Assembly (NCBI RefSeq): GCF_032921865.1
Contig: NZ_CP136684.1
Location: 602,501 to 666,500, forward strand
DNA length: 64,000 nucleotides
Direction: 5' to 3'
DNA from: Thalassospira lucentensis
Lineage (GTDB): Bacteria > Pseudomonadota > Alphaproteobacteria > Rhodospirillales > Thalassospiraceae
A model generated the notes under the pieces. That model was not told where the DNA came from. It worked only from the letters and a program-made list of their open reading frames with translations, and ran no database searches. Below, one piece after another: positions 1-9,474 of this stretch. Position numbers and translations under genes: made by a program. Positions within the stretch are counted from its first letter, which is position 1. The number at the start of each line of letters is the position of its first letter.

Positions 1-99
1 TGAAAGCCATCATCGGGGTCAGACCCTTTCGATGGAAGCAACGGACAGGGAATAGGGATCAATCCCGCCCGCGAAGGTCTTTGATGCCATTGGACGAAG

Positions 100-135
100 C
101 GCAGGATCGAAGGTTCACGATCCTTGCGGTCTTTT
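100..135 (+). terminator. Rho-independent terminator of an upstream gene
   Basis: The arms CGCAGGATCG (100-109) and CGATCCTTGCG (118-128) pair with one bulged base around a short loop, and a T-rich tract follows directly. It probably ends a plus-strand transcript that enters from before the window. No coding sequence can be supported in the first 100 bases. Confidence 0.55.
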
Positions 136-152
136 TTGTCTTTCCCTCTGAG

Positions 153-189
153 ACGGCCCTGCTACTCCACGGCAGGGCCGTTTCTTTTT
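153..189 (+). terminator. Second tandem terminator
   Basis: Perfect 10-bp inverted repeat, ACGGCCCTGC (153-162) against GCAGGGCCGT (172-181), followed by TTCTTTTT. It lies just downstream of the hairpin at 100-128, so transcription from the left seems to be stopped twice before the SDR gene. Confidence 0.8.
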
Positions 190-217
190 GACCAGAGCGT
201 AAAAGCCGCGCCATAGT
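188..217 (+). promoter_or_regulatory. Candidate sigma70-type promoter for the SDR gene
   Basis: TTGACC (188-193) and CATAGT (212-217) are separated by 18 bases, 33 bases upstream of the SDR start. The -35 box overlaps the T tract of the preceding terminator. The -10 matches the consensus at four of six bases, so this is only a candidate. Confidence 0.35.
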
Positions 218-249
218 ATCGCCCGACGTTGATTTTCGGGGAAACATCC

Positions 250-990
250 ATGACAAAAACCGTTCTGATCACCGGTGGATCACGCGGCATTGGCCGTGCC
301 ACCGCCATTCTGTGTGCGCAAAACGACTGGAACGTCGCCATCAGCTATGTCGGCAACAAGGAAAGTGCCGATGAAACCTGTGCGCTGTGCGAACGGGCCG
401 GACGAACCGGCAATGTCTTCGCCCAGAAATGCGACGTGAAATACGAACAGGACGTCCTGGACCTGTTTCAGGCAACGCTTGACCGGTTCGGCACAATCGA
501 TGCGGTTGTCAATAATGCCGGGATCGTCGCCCCCAAAAGCGATCTGGCGGATATGAGCATCGAACGGATGAAATCGGTGTTTGATACCAATGTGCTGGGG
601 GCTTACATCGTGGCCCGCGAAGCTGCACGCGCCCTGTCACATGCGGGCGGTTCAATCGTCAATGTATCCTCGATGGCCTCCAAACTGGGATCACCGGGCG
701 AATATGTTGATTATGCCGGATCCAAGGGCGCGATTGATACCCTGACGATCGGGCTTTCCAAGGAACTTGGCCCCAGGGGCATTCGCGTCAATGCCGTGCG
801 GCCGGGCATTATTGATACCGATATCCACGGCAGTGCCGGCCGACCGGAACGGGTTGCCGAACTTGGCCCGTTCTGCCCGCTGGGACGGGCGGGCAAGGCA
901 AACGAGGTCGCCAATCTGATCTACTGGCTGCTCTCAGATGATGCGTCCTATGTCACCGGGGCACTGATTGACGTGGCTGGCGGGCGATAA
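250..990 (+). CDS. SDR-family NAD(P)-dependent oxidoreductase
   Basis: Classical short-chain dehydrogenase/reductase of 246 residues, a normal length for the family. The N-terminal TGGSRGIG is the Rossmann cofactor loop, NNAG the structural motif near residue 90, and the later YAGSK holds the catalytic Tyr and Lys with an upstream Ser in NVSS. The start at 250 is chosen because GGGGAA sits 7 bases before the ATG; an upstream in-frame start would add seven unrelated residues. The fold is certain but the substrate is not; glucose/ribitol or 3-oxoacyl type reductases look similar. It seems to stand alone behind its own promoter. Confidence 0.88.
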   Translation: MTKTVLITGGSRGIGRATAILCAQNDWNVAISYVGNKESADETCALCERAGRTGNVFAQKCDVKYEQDVLDLFQATLDRFGTIDAVVNNAGIVAPKSDLADMSIERMKSVFDTNVLGAYIVAREAARALSHAGGSIVNVSSMASKLGSPGEYVDYAGSKGAIDTLTIGLSKELGPRGIRVNAVRPGIIDTDIHGSAGRPERVAELGPFCPLGRAGKANEVANLIYWLLSDDASYVTGALIDVAGGR

Positions 991-1068
991 CATGATCCGC
1001 GGCAGGATTTGACTGCGATGATCCTGTCCGGCACTCTGCACCCTGCATTGAGCGGAAAGGAAGCCGAG

Positions 1069-2424
1069 ATGAGCATCGTCAGCGCCAGCCGAAACAATCT
1101 GATTGCGCGTGAACTCAAACGTGTCGATGGCCGCACCCCGCGTGCAAGGACCAAGCTTGCCAAACATCAGAAAATGGCTGCCAATCCATTCCGGTTCCTG
1201 CGGGGTGCCGCCCAGATGTTTTATGGCGACCTGAAATCCGGTCGTATCGTCCTGCCCGAAAGTCTGACGGACAAACGGCTGATTACCGCCATCATGGGCG
1301 ATTGCCATCTGGTGAATTTCGGGCTTCTGACCGAAGACGGGTCACATGGCGACGATGTGATTTTCTGTCCTAATGATTTCGACGATGCCTGTTTCGGGCT
1401 GGCAAGCTGGGATCTGGCGCGGTTCTGTACCAGCCTGTTTCTGGCCTGCGACTATGCCGACGGACTAACGAATGACGATTACGACAGTGACGAAATGAAT
1501 GATCTGTCTGGTCTTGAAGCGGCCAGCCAGAAGGATGCGAAAAAGGCCGCGGACGCATTCCTGAAAAGCTACCGGAAGACCCTGGAAAAGATCGTTTCCG
1601 ACCCGGATCACCGCCGCAGTGCTGTTTTGAAATTCTCCAAGGGCCATATCCTTGAAGCTGCGCGCGAAAAGGCTTTGAAACGGGCCGCAGGGGGCAAGAA
1701 GTTTGAAACCAAAAGCGCACTTGGCAAGGCGGTCGAACTGACCGATGGCACATTGCGGTTCCGCGACCTTCCGGAACGTTACAAGCGTCTGGATGCGGCC
1801 ACCATGTCAGAAATCAGACGCGTTTTCCGCCCCTATGTCGATGACAGCATCCTTGATATCGTTCTTCGCGTCGGGGCGGGCACCGGATCGGTCAATATGG
1901 ACCGGTTTTATCTTCTGGTCGGGCCCGATGAGGTCGACGGGCCGGAAGATTTGCCGCTATGTCATATCGTCGAAATCAAGCAACAGCGCGAAGCCGCCCC
2001 TATCCACCATTTCCCCGATATCAGCCCGAATAACCGCCTGAACCCGGCGCATCTTTCGGTCGACTGCCAGCGGGTGATGCAGCGCCGCCCCGACCTTGTG
2101 CTTGATGAAGTCGTCTGGCGCGACGACCACTGGCTGGTGCGATCCCGCCACCATGCACGGGTCGGTCTTGATCCCGAGGATATCTGCCTTGCCACAAAGA
2201 ACCCGGGCAAGGCGCTTAAGCAATATGCCAGATCATGCGGCTCCGCGCTGGCACTGGCGCATGCGCGCGGCGACATCCGGTCCACCCGGTTCGAGGAAAC
2301 CATGATCAGGGCGCTTGATCGCGATGCGGAAGGACTTGTTGCCGCAGCAGAAGGCTATGCCGATCAAACCATGTGCGATTGCCTTGCCCTGCAAAAAATG
2401 GTGATGCCGCCCCTTCTGAGTTAG
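1069..2424 (+). CDS. DUF2252 family protein
   Basis: A 451-residue protein recognised as DUF2252 (COG4320) from the stretches around NPFRFLRGAAQMFYGDL and GDCHLVNFGL and the later kinase-like acidic segments. Members are thought to resemble aminoglycoside-phosphotransferase/kinase folds, but no reaction is established. The start at 1069 is preferred over an in-frame ATG 20 codons upstream because GGAAAGGA lies in front of it. It follows the SDR gene by about 80 bases on the same strand and might share its transcript. No signal peptide or membrane segment is seen, so it is probably cytoplasmic. Confidence 0.8.
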   Translation: MSIVSASRNNLIARELKRVDGRTPRARTKLAKHQKMAANPFRFLRGAAQMFYGDLKSGRIVLPESLTDKRLITAIMGDCHLVNFGLLTEDGSHGDDVIFCPNDFDDACFGLASWDLARFCTSLFLACDYADGLTNDDYDSDEMNDLSGLEAASQKDAKKAADAFLKSYRKTLEKIVSDPDHRRSAVLKFSKGHILEAAREKALKRAAGGKKFETKSALGKAVELTDGTLRFRDLPERYKRLDAATMSEIRRVFRPYVDDSILDIVLRVGAGTGSVNMDRFYLLVGPDEVDGPEDLPLCHIVEIKQQREAAPIHHFPDISPNNRLNPAHLSVDCQRVMQRRPDLVLDEVVWRDDHWLVRSRHHARVGLDPEDICLATKNPGKALKQYARSCGSALALAHARGDIRSTRFEETMIRALDRDAEGLVAAAEGYADQTMCDCLALQKMVMPPLLS

Positions 2425-2545
2425 CAAATGTCTTGCGGCATTTATGCATGGCGGACATTCTGCCAGCCGCGCATTTGCCGATATCAAAAACGCGGCCTGT
2501 CGATACAATTCCGGCGTTGTGTTCTTGTTGGAGCAACGCACATAA

Positions 2546-3307
2546 ATGGACGACTTTTTCTGGTGGATCGTTCTGATCGGCTTTGCCGCACAGCTTGTTG
2601 ATGGTGCGCTTGGCATGGCCTATGGCCTGACATCGACATCGCTCCTGATCAGCATCGGCCTGCCCCCGACGCAAGCCAGTGCCACAGTGCACGCCGCCGA
2701 GGTTTTCACCACCGCCGTTTCCGGCACATCACATCATTTCGCGCGCAATGTTGACTGGAAAATGGTCAGGACACTGGCGATTGCCGGTTCCATCGGCGGG
2801 GCTGCCGGGGCGGCGTTGCTGTCATCGGGGATCGGCGAATATCTTGCGCCGTTTGTCGCCCTTTACCTAAGCGCACTGGGCGTTCTGGTCATTGCCAAGG
2901 CGGTGCGCAAGGTACAACCGCCTGCGGCGATGCGCGGGCTTGCCCCGCTTGGTCTGGTTGGCGGGTTCCTTGATGCGGTTGGTGGCGGCGGATGGGGACC
3001 GATCGTATCAAGCACGCTGGTCTATCGCGGCCATGCCGAACCGCACCGGATGCTGGGCACCTCGGCGGCATCGGAATTTTTCGTGACAGTGATGATCACC
3101 GTGACCTTTGCCGGGCATTTCGGACTGGAAAGTTTCGGGATGGCGGCACTGGCACTGGTGATCGGCGGCGTGCCCGCCGCACCGCTTGCCGCCGTGCTTG
3201 TCCGCATCATCCCGCGCAAACCCCTGATGATCGCGGTCGGATTGCTGATCGTGATCCTTGGCGGGTTCGGGATTTACCGGTTTGTCAGTGCGTTGCTGGT
3301 GGCTTAA
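2546..3307 (+). CDS. TauE/SafE (TSUP) family membrane permease
   Basis: A 253-residue polytopic membrane protein with about eight hydrophobic segments. The N-terminal GFAAQLVDGALGMAYG and the mid-protein repeat GLVGGFLDAVGGGGWGP are the two duplicated TSUP signatures. The family exports small sulfonates, sulfite or similar anions across the inner membrane; the substrate here cannot be read from sequence. Its stop codon overlaps that of the convergent prmA in the shared TTAA at 3304-3307, so no terminator separates them. Confidence 0.85.
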   Translation: MDDFFWWIVLIGFAAQLVDGALGMAYGLTSTSLLISIGLPPTQASATVHAAEVFTTAVSGTSHHFARNVDWKMVRTLAIAGSIGGAAGAALLSSGIGEYLAPFVALYLSALGVLVIAKAVRKVQPPAAMRGLAPLGLVGGFLDAVGGGGWGPIVSSTLVYRGHAEPHRMLGTSAASEFFVTVMITVTFAGHFGLESFGMAALALVIGGVPAAPLAAVLVRIIPRKPLMIAVGLLIVILGGFGIYRFVSALLVA

Positions 3308-4185
3308 CCAACCACCAGCGTCGTCCATTCCTCGACCGGGAAACGCTTGACCAGTGACAGGCCAACATCGCGGTAGGCCGACAGGACAAACTGTTCCTGA
3401 TGGGACAGAAGCCCCGACAGAACCACATAACCCCCTTCGGCCAGCGTACCGCGCAGGTCGCGTGCCATATGGCGCAACGGACGGGCAAGGATATTGGCAC
3501 ACACAATGTCGTAATAACCGGCATTGCGGATGCGCACGTCGCTAAAGCCGTTGGAATGGATCGCGGTGACCAGATCGGTGATCTTGTTGATCCGGGCATT
3601 TTCACGGGCAACGCGCACCGATGCGGCATCGATATCAGCCATCATCACCGGGCAGCGCCACGTTTTGGCACATGCCATGCCCAGAATGCCGGACCCGCAG
3701 CCCATATCAAGCGCGTTGTAACGGTACGAATGTTTGGCGATCCAGTCGATTGCCGCAAGGCACCCCTTGGTCGTCTGATGTTCGCCAGATCCGAATGCCA
3801 GACCGGCATCGACCTGCAAACCGGTTTTGGCAACCGGAATACCGTCTTCCCAGTGCGAGCCATGAACATAGAACCGGCCAACCGAAATCGGCTTGAAGCT
3901 GCGCAGATTGTCGCTGACCCAGTCTTTGGGCTCGTAGGTGCCAAATTCGACCACCGGCACATCAACACCGACCGCAGACGCCATCAATGATACGGCGGTT
4001 TCAACCGCAGTCTTGTCAAGATGATCACCCGAAAAGCCTTCGACCTTCCAGGGCGCAGTCGGATCGCCCGGCCGTTCGAAATGCGACAGGGCATCGCAAT
4101 GCTCATACAACGCCTCGGCAAAGGCCGGGGCATATTTGCCATCAACCTCGAAGGTGAAATTATAGCAACGAACGGTTTCGGTCAT
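3304..4185 (-). CDS. prmA: Ribosomal protein L11 methyltransferase
   Basis: A SAM-dependent methyltransferase that modifies ribosomal protein L11. The signature GLAFGSGEHQTTKGCL is followed by the SAM-binding DMGCGSGILGMAC and the motif CANILARPL, with the usual C-terminal EWTTLVV. The 293 residues match the family. The start at 4185 (MTETVRCYNF) is preferred to a start 13 codons upstream because the conserved N-terminal beta strand begins there. It lies 60 bases downstream of the helicase gene on the same strand, so cotranscription is likely, and its end overlaps the end of the convergent permease. Confidence 0.92.
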   Translation of the reverse strand: MTETVRCYNFTFEVDGKYAPAFAEALYEHCDALSHFERPGDPTAPWKVEGFSGDHLDKTAVETAVSLMASAVGVDVPVVEFGTYEPKDWVSDNLRSFKPISVGRFYVHGSHWEDGIPVAKTGLQVDAGLAFGSGEHQTTKGCLAAIDWIAKHSYRYNALDMGCGSGILGMACAKTWRCPVMMADIDAASVRVARENARINKITDLVTAIHSNGFSDVRIRNAGYYDIVCANILARPLRHMARDLRGTLAEGGYVVLSGLLSHQEQFVLSAYRDVGLSLVKRFPVEEWTTLVVG

Positions 4186-4245
4186 ATCGCTTCTCGCAAG
4201 ATTGCGGCGGCCGTTTGACCGCACCAGAAATAATGTCCGGGCGGC

Positions 4246-6651
4246 TTAACCCGGCAGGATGAAACTGTCGACCACTTTCTTTGTGCCGACACCTTCGAAA
4301 TGGATTTCAAGCTTGTTGCCATCGACCGCCTTGACGGTACCGGGGCCGAATTTGCGATGACGTACCGCATCGCCGACCTTGTATTTCGATGATTTCGAAC
4401 TGGTGGTGTAGCTGGTTTCACCATCCGGCTTTACATCAATCACATTTTTGCGCACCCGGTCCTGCCATCCCGCGCTGGCAAACCGGCGTTCACCCGTCCC
4501 GCCATAGGGGTTATAGCTTTCCGCCGGTTTGTTATCCGCCCAGCTTGGCATTTTCATCCAGTCGTCGGCCCCCCATGCACCGGGCGATACATTGCCGCGA
4601 TGATTGCCAAGGCCGGTGTCGCTGATGCGTTCGACATGCTCGTCCGGCAATTCATCGACAAAGCGCGACGGCAGGGCCGATTGCCACTGGTTATAAATCC
4701 GCCGGTTGGCCGCATAGGAAACAGTGGCACGTTTGCGTGCGCGCGTGATGCCGACATAAGCCAGACGGCGTTCTTCCTCCAGGCCCTTCACCCCGCTTTC
4801 ATCCATGGCGCGCTGATGGGGGAAAACGCCTTCTTCCCAGCCGGGCAGAAAGACATAGTCAAATTCCAGCCCCTTGGCCGCATGCAGGGTCATGATGGTG
4901 ACTTTTTCCTGATCGGCGTTCTGTTCGTTTTCCATCACCAGCGACACATGCTCAAGGAAGCTGGTCAGGTTTTCAAACTCCCCAATCGCAGATACCAGTT
5001 CTTTGAGGTTCTCCAGACGGCCGGGCGCATCGATTTCCTTCGATGTCCGCCACATATCGGTATAGCCGCTTTCGTCCAGAACCGTTTCAAGCACCGCCAC
5101 ATGCGATGTGGTTTCAAGCATCTCTCGCCAGCGTTTGAAATCGCCCAGCAACCCGCCAATCGCCTGACGCATTTTGGGTTTGAGTTCCTCGGTCCCGATC
5201 AGATCAAGCGCCGCCGCCGGAAGCGAAACCGCCTGATCACGCGAATATTGATGCAGGGTTTGCAAGGTCGCCTTCCCCACCCCGCGCTTGGGCACATTGA
5301 CGATGCGTTCAAACGCAAGGCTGTCATCAGGTTGGGCGACCATGCGGATATAAGCCAGCGCATCGCGGATTTCCTGACGTTCATAGAAGCGCGGTCCGCC
5401 AACAACCCGGTAAGGGATACCCAGCGTGATCAGCCGTTCCTCAAACTCGCGGGTCTGGAACCCGGCACGAACAAGGATCGCCATATGGGATGCGCCAACA
5501 CCCTTGCTTTGCAGGGCTTCGATATCCTCGCCAACCAGCCGCGCCTCGGCCTCACCATCCCAGACACCTTTGACAAAGACCTTTTCGCCGGTATCAAGTT
5601 CAGTCCAAAGCTCCTTGCCCAGACGACCATCGTTAAAGGTGATCAGCTTGGACGCAGCCGCCAGAATATGCGGGGTGGAACGATAATTCTGTTCCAGCCG
5701 GACGACCTTGGCACCGGGGAAATCGGACTCGAAACGCAGGATGTTGCCGACCTCGGCCCCGCGCCAGCTATAGATCGCCTGATCATCATCACCGACACAG
5801 CAGATATTGCGATGAACCATCGCCAGCGCGCGCAGCCAAAGATATTGGGCCACGTTGGTATCCTGATATTCATCGACCAGAACATAGCGGAAGGTTTCCT
5901 GATAACGGCGCAGGATTTCCGGATGTTTCTGAAACAGGGTCAGGCAATGCAGCAAAAGATCGCCAAAGTCGGCCGCATTCAGAACCGCCAGACGTTCCTG
6001 ATAGATTTTATACAGGTACTTGGCCCCACCATTGGCGAACTCGACACTTTCATTGACCCGTTCGGGTGAAAGCCCCTTGTCCTTCCAGCGCTGGATGATC
6101 CCCATCAGTTGCTTGGCAGGCCATTTTTTCTGATCAATCTGTTCGGCATCCATGATCTGCTTAAGCAGGCGGACCTGATCATCGCTATCAAGGATCGTGA
6201 AGTTTGATTGCAACCCGACCAGTTCGGCATGGCGGCGCAATAGGCGGGCCGCCAGCGAGTGGAAAGTCCCCAGCCACCATCCTTCAACCGGACGGCCCAG
6301 AGCATGGGCGACACGTTCCTGCATTTCCTTGGCCGCGCGGTTGGTAAAGGTCACGGCAAGAATTTGCTGCGGATGCAGGCGCTCCGTCTGTCCCTTGGTT
6401 TCCAGCAGATGGGCAAGACGGGTCGTCAGAACGCGCGTTTTCCCCGTCCCGGCACCTGCCAGCACCAGCAACGGACCATCAAGCGTTTCGACCGCTTCGC
6501 GTTGCTCGGCATTCAGATTGGCAAGGTAATCGGGTGCGGGTGCGTCCTGAAGGCGCATTTCCGGGCTTGCGGCGAATTCATCGATTTCAAAGGGATCATC
6601 CATCATGTCGGGATATATAACATGCTCTGCAAACGGGGCCAGTATTGGCAT
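4246..6651 (-). CDS. UvrD/PcrA-type ATP-dependent DNA helicase
   Basis: Superfamily I 3'-5' helicase of up to 801 residues. Visible motifs are the Walker A loop LAGAGTGKTR (about 65-75), motif II VDEYQDTN, YSWRGAEV, the motif V/VI block VTIMTLHAAKGLEFDYVFLPG and RRLAYVGITRAR. The C-terminal YKVGDAVRHRKFGPGTV segment is the Tudor-like RNA-polymerase contact of PcrA/UvrD. It acts in nucleotide excision and mismatch repair and on stalled replication or transcription. The start is uncertain: ATG 6651 and ATG 6606/6603 are all possible, and none has a clear ribosome site. Confidence 0.92.
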   Translation of the reverse strand: MPILAPFAEHVIYPDMMDDPFEIDEFAASPEMRLQDAPAPDYLANLNAEQREAVETLDGPLLVLAGAGTGKTRVLTTRLAHLLETKGQTERLHPQQILAVTFTNRAAKEMQERVAHALGRPVEGWWLGTFHSLAARLLRRHAELVGLQSNFTILDSDDQVRLLKQIMDAEQIDQKKWPAKQLMGIIQRWKDKGLSPERVNESVEFANGGAKYLYKIYQERLAVLNAADFGDLLLHCLTLFQKHPEILRRYQETFRYVLVDEYQDTNVAQYLWLRALAMVHRNICCVGDDDQAIYSWRGAEVGNILRFESDFPGAKVVRLEQNYRSTPHILAAASKLITFNDGRLGKELWTELDTGEKVFVKGVWDGEAEARLVGEDIEALQSKGVGASHMAILVRAGFQTREFEERLITLGIPYRVVGGPRFYERQEIRDALAYIRMVAQPDDSLAFERIVNVPKRGVGKATLQTLHQYSRDQAVSLPAAALDLIGTEELKPKMRQAIGGLLGDFKRWREMLETTSHVAVLETVLDESGYTDMWRTSKEIDAPGRLENLKELVSAIGEFENLTSFLEHVSLVMENEQNADQEKVTIMTLHAAKGLEFDYVFLPGWEEGVFPHQRAMDESGVKGLEEERRLAYVGITRARKRATVSYAANRRIYNQWQSALPSRFVDELPDEHVERISDTGLGNHRGNVSPGAWGADDWMKMPSWADNKPAESYNPYGGTGERRFASAGWQDRVRKNVIDVKPDGETSYTTSSKSSKYKVGDAVRHRKFGPGTVKAVDGNKLEIHFEGVGTKKVVDSFILPG

Positions 6652-6810
6652 TCAATCAAGTGGCGATATCGGGTTGCTTATTGTGCAACAAATCGGGAAC
6701 GTCGACCAATTTTTTCCCTGAAAATATTTTTCCGCCTGCTTTTCTGCGCCAGTTTTTCCGCTGCCTTGCGTGAACAGTCATAACGACAATCACCACGCAA
6801 GGAGCCCCCG

Positions 6811-7572
6811 ATGAGCGGCATCGACAGTCTGAGTGCCAGTCTTGCGCAAATATTTGGCCCGTCACAATCATCGGCCAGCAGCCAGTCTACCGAAAGCAGT
6901 AGCGGCGTAGAAGGCATTGGCGGATTTGCGCTCGCCAGTGCGCAAAGCACGGCCTCGACACAGGCGGTCGACGCGGTTTCGGAAATTGCTGCCAACGGAC
7001 AGGGCAGCGTTGATCAGCTTTCTGATCAGATCAAAGCCATGCTGCTCGAAATGCAGGAAAGCACGGATACATCGGCCACCGATGGCGATTTTGACGCGCA
7101 GCAACTGTTTGATGACCTTGATACCGATGATGACAGCACCCTGACCAAGGATGAATTCCTGGCAGGCAAACCCGACGATGTCAGCGATGAAATGGCTGAA
7201 AACCTGTGGTCGATGATGGCAGGTAGCGAAGCCGAAAGCATTTCCCAAGACGATTACCTGACAGGCATGGCTCCCCCACCCGGTGCCACAACGACTACGG
7301 CAGCAGCGGATGAAAGCACGGACAGTTCATCTGGTGGTGACAGTGCCGCAACAGCCGATACCGAAAGTTACGACCCGCTTGATACCAACGAAGACGGCAT
7401 TGTCAGCCTTGCCGAACTGATGGCTGCCGCCCCGGCGGACGAAACTCCATCCGCCAGCAGCCTGCCCGACACCAGCAGCCAGACCAGCAGCACAGGCGAT
7501 GACGCCGCCGCCACCATCGGCAATGGCGCAACACCGTTCGATAACCGCCTGATGGCACAGTTGATGTCATAA
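6811..7572 (+). CDS. EF-hand calcium-binding protein, low complexity
   Basis: A 253-residue acidic protein rich in Ser, Thr, Asp and Ala. Two canonical EF-hand loops are visible: DTDDDSTLTKDE at 104-115 and DTNEDGIVSLAE at 191-202, each with Asp/Asn at positions 1, 3 and 5 and Glu at 12. Calcium binding is therefore likely; the biological role is unknown. There is no signal peptide or membrane segment. A strong AAGGAG lies 7 bases before the start. Both neighbours are on the minus strand, and a hairpin terminator at 7620 follows, so it is monocistronic. Confidence 0.85.
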   Translation: MSGIDSLSASLAQIFGPSQSSASSQSTESSSGVEGIGGFALASAQSTASTQAVDAVSEIAANGQGSVDQLSDQIKAMLLEMQESTDTSATDGDFDAQQLFDDLDTDDDSTLTKDEFLAGKPDDVSDEMAENLWSMMAGSEAESISQDDYLTGMAPPPGATTTTAAADESTDSSSGGDSAATADTESYDPLDTNEDGIVSLAELMAAAPADETPSASSLPDTSSQTSSTGDDAAATIGNGATPFDNRLMAQLMS

Positions 7573-7619
7573 CTGATCGCGTAATACCGGGTCTCTTCGA
7601 CGAAGCGAGAACCCCAACC

Positions 7620-7657
7620 TGCCGTCGGCCACGATATCAAACCGGCGGCATTTTTTT
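7620..7657 (+). terminator. Terminator of the EF-hand gene
   Basis: TGCCGTCGG (7620-7628) pairs with CCGGCGGCA (7642-7650) with one G-U pair, and seven T residues follow. It lies 47 bases after the EF-hand stop and just before the end of the convergent chloride channel gene. Confidence 0.8.
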
Positions 7658-7680
7658 GCCTGCCACGTTCGGGAAAGCCC

Positions 7681-9474
7681 CTAGAACAGCTTGGGCGGCG
7701 CATCGCCGCGTTCTTCGCTTTGCAGTTCCAGAAGCGCGTTGTTATAGGCCATCATCGCGTCCTTTTCGTGGACGAAACCGACCATAAGACGTTCTTCCTC
7801 GTTATTGATCACCGGCAGGTGTTCCTCGCCGGTCTGTTCCATCAGACGCACGGCCTTTTCGATGCTGTCAGTACGCAGCAGAACCGGCGGCTTGGATCGG
7901 GCGACCTGCCCTGCGGTGACTTCTTCGCCCATTTCCGGATCAAACGCCGCATGGCGCAAATCGGCCAGTGTGATCGTACCGTGCAACCGGCCGTCATCAT
8001 CAATCACGAACAGTTCGGAATAAGGTGCATTGATCAGCTTTTCGCGAATGGACGGCATCCCGTCGCCAAGCGGCACGGTCTGATATTCCGCCTTCATGAT
8101 GTCGGCGACCTTCATCATGCGCAGCAAATTCATTTCCCGGCCCCAGCGGGTCGAAAGCCCCCGGCATTTAAGCTGCCAGGCAAAAAACGATCCGCCTTGG
8201 AACTGGTCCATCACAATTGATGCAATCACCGATGCCACCATCACCGCAATCGTCAGGGCATAGTCGCCGGTCAGTTCAAAGATGATCAGGGTCGTTGAAA
8301 TCGGCGCGCCAAGCATGGCCGCCGCCACCGCCCCCATGCCGACCAGTGTATAGGCCCCGTACCCCGATGACAGATCGGGGAAAATCGCCGTTGCCGTCAC
8401 CCCGAATGCCCCGCCCAGCATCGCACCAAGGAAAAGGGCCGGACTGAAAATCCCGCCCGCAAAGCCCATGCCGATGCAGATCGCGACCATTGCGGCCTTC
8501 ACGATCAGAAGCTGTACGAGAAATGACCAGCCATACGCCCCGTAAAGCGCATCATTCATCGCACCATAACCAACGCCGACAATCTGCGGGAACTTGATCG
8601 CAACAATACCGATCACAAGCCCCGCCACTGCGGGCCGCAACCAGCCCGGAATTTTCGATGCCTTGGCCGCCATTTGCACCACCGGGATGGCACGCGTTAC
8701 GCAAATCGCGGTGATCCCCGCCGCAACTCCCAAAAGCGCAAAGGCCGGAAATTCCAGAAACGACTGGATTTCATTGGCCGGCAACAGAAAGGCGATGTCG
8801 CTGCCGAAATAAAGCCGGGTGATGATCGTACCGGTCACCGATGCCAGAACAATCGGTGCAAATGCGGTCAGGGCATAATGGCCAAGGGCAACCTCGTGGG
8901 CAAACAGCGCGCCCGCCAGCGGCGCATTGAAAGACGCCGCAACCGCGGATGCCACCCCGCATCCAAGCAGGGTGCGCGCCGTGCTGCGCCGCAGATGAAG
9001 AATACGCGCCAGCCACGCCCCGAACGACGCCCCCATATGGACAACCGGCCCCTCGCGGCCAAGCGACGCACCGGTTCCCAGCGACACCGCGCTGATGAAC
9101 ACCGATTTGATCCCACAGCGTGACGACATGCGTGCATCGTGAAACAGGGCGGCATCAACCACGTCGGCCACCCCGTGGGTACGCCGTTCGGGCAAAAACC
9201 GGTAAATGAAAACCCCGACAAACAACCCGCCCAGTGTCGGCACCATGATCAAATGCCACGCCGGAAGATGCGCAAGATATTCATGGACCGCTTCCTCGCC
9301 CGAACCAAAGGTCAGCAACTGCACAAACAGGATGCCTTCGCGAAACAGGATGGTCCCGCCCCCGGCCATCGCGCCGACCACAAGTGCCAGGATCGACAGC
9401 ACAAGCTGCTCGCTTTTGACGATACGTCGCAATTGCCCAAGCAACTGGTTGGATTTGAAAAGCTTTTCGGCCAT
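7681..9474 (-). CDS. ClC-family chloride channel/exchanger with CBS domains
   Basis: A 597-residue voltage-gated ClC protein. The selectivity motifs GREGPVVHMG (around residue 138) and GGIFSPALFLG are clear, and the Glu of GREGP corresponds to the external gating glutamate of H+/Cl- exchangers. After the membrane domain come two CBS domains (about 445-575), which in this family bind adenine nucleotides and tune gating. It sits in the inner membrane, probably for acid or osmotic response. It is single, convergent with the EF-hand gene and divergent from the MFS gene. Confidence 0.92.
   Translation of the reverse strand: MAEKLFKSNQLLGQLRRIVKSEQLVLSILALVVGAMAGGGTILFREGILFVQLLTFGSGEEAVHEYLAHLPAWHLIMVPTLGGLFVGVFIYRFLPERRTHGVADVVDAALFHDARMSSRCGIKSVFISAVSLGTGASLGREGPVVHMGASFGAWLARILHLRRSTARTLLGCGVASAVAASFNAPLAGALFAHEVALGHYALTAFAPIVLASVTGTIITRLYFGSDIAFLLPANEIQSFLEFPAFALLGVAAGITAICVTRAIPVVQMAAKASKIPGWLRPAVAGLVIGIVAIKFPQIVGVGYGAMNDALYGAYGWSFLVQLLIVKAAMVAICIGMGFAGGIFSPALFLGAMLGGAFGVTATAIFPDLSSGYGAYTLVGMGAVAAAMLGAPISTTLIIFELTGDYALTIAVMVASVIASIVMDQFQGGSFFAWQLKCRGLSTRWGREMNLLRMMKVADIMKAEYQTVPLGDGMPSIREKLINAPYSELFVIDDDGRLHGTITLADLRHAAFDPEMGEEVTAGQVARSKPPVLLRTDSIEKAVRLMEQTGEEHLPVINNEEERLMVGFVHEKDAMMAYNNALLELQSEERGDAPPKLF

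Noticed and set aside
4600-6069. Long plus-strand open frame opposite the helicase gene
   Set aside because: It lies wholly antisense to a clear UvrD/PcrA gene, has no family motifs and reflects the codon bias of the real strand.
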